DNA of 5,084 bases, from contig JAAYKT010000368.1 of the NCBI GenBank assembly GCA_012522255.1, positions 1-5,084 on the forward strand. Direction: 5' to 3'. This document shows positions 4,907 through 5,084 of the stretch, in pieces; position 1 is the stretch's first letter; each line of letters begins with the position of its first letter. A program made the position numbers and the translations under genes. The DNA is from Clostridiales bacterium. Its GTDB lineage: Bacteria > Bacillota > Clostridia > Lutisporales > Lutisporaceae. The notes beneath the pieces are model-generated. The model saw only the letters and a list, made by a program, of their open reading frames with translations. It had not been told where the DNA came from and ran no database searches.

Positions 4907-5022
4907 TCGCTAAATGTTTCACGACTAGACAGGGGGTTGTTATTGTTTTTCGGCATTGAACAAAAATTCCCCTCCCAGTTGATTGCTTAAACCTTGTTCA
5001 GCAAATTAGTATTGTTTCTTAA
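4907..5022. other. Intergenic stretch upstream of the cold-shock-domain gene
   Basis: No gene with a start is seen here. The minus strand has protein-like words broken by stops, such as CAKKVIKKQY and FAEQGLSNQLGGEFLFNAEK, ending at a TAA near 4936. The motif GGGGAATTTTTGTTCAATGC on that strand recalls the untranslated ends of IS21-type insertion sequences, but I see no terminal inverted repeat or target duplication, so this is only a suspicion. Confidence 0.2.
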
Positions 5023-5084
5023 TCACCTTTTTAGCACATCACCAATTTGCTTGGTATTTAATGGTAACCACTTTTTGGGTTCAA
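5023..5084 (-). CDS. Possible C-terminal end of a minus-strand gene cut by the window edge
   Basis: From the right edge on the minus strand one frame reads EPKKWLPLNTKQIGDVLKR to TGA 5023-5025. It looks like the end of a real protein but is only 19 residues long, and a second frame through the same bases (KKVVTIKYQANW) is also protein-like. If real, it lies upstream of the cold-shock-domain gene on the same strand with a gap of about 185 bases. No family can be assigned. Confidence 0.28.
   Translation of the reverse strand, partial: EPKKWLPLNTKQIGDVLKR

Noticed and set aside
1..5084. CRISPR array, tRNA or rRNA genes
   Set aside because: No regularly spaced direct repeats, tRNA cloverleaf signatures or conserved rRNA segments were noticed on either strand.

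Overview
The window looks like accessory DNA from a low-GC, spore-former-type Firmicute (Clostridia or a relative). This is inferred from three things. There is a secreted copper-amine-oxidase-like stalk protein and a DUF2628 membrane protein, both common in that group. The genes have purine-rich Shine-Dalgarno sites and one TTG start. The base composition is AT-rich. No species can be named.

Layout, left to right. Positions 32-594 (minus) hold a stalk-domain secreted protein whose natural C-terminus seems cut short by a one-base frameshift. Positions 595-875 are mostly intergenic, with a startless protein-like fragment on the minus strand and a candidate promoter for the stalk gene. Positions 876-1442 (plus) encode a DUF2628 three-helix membrane protein. 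Positions 1443-1831 hold a protein-like reading frame with no start codon and several stops, probably a decayed gene, whose last piece overlaps the next start. Positions 1821-2273 (plus) encode a 150-residue protein with a HEPN-type R-x4-H motif. Positions 2274-2840 have no convincing gene. About 2440-2760 is clearly richer in GC (142 of 300 bases counted in 2461-2760), carries several inverted repeats, and ends in a terminator-like hairpin. Positions 3005-4837 (minus) encode a 610-residue protein with an N-terminal cold-shock domain, a middle section with a roughly 60-residue repeat, and a cysteine-rich C-terminus. The cysteine motifs continue past its stop in other frames down to about 2841. 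Positions 4838-5084 hold its upstream region and possibly the tail of another minus-strand gene.

The most interesting content is the cold-shock/repeat/zinc protein, which I cannot place in a named family, and the HEPN-like protein converging on it across a structured GC-rich block. Both have features typical of RNA-acting proteins, and HEPN proteins are often toxins or defence RNases, so a defence or RNA-stress role is possible. The two genes are convergent, not one operon, so a joint function is only a hypothesis.

Several genes continue in a -1 frame past their stops, which is what single-base losses in short homopolymers would give. This means either a decaying accessory region or base-calling errors in the assembly. 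Which one is true decides how many of these genes are really intact.
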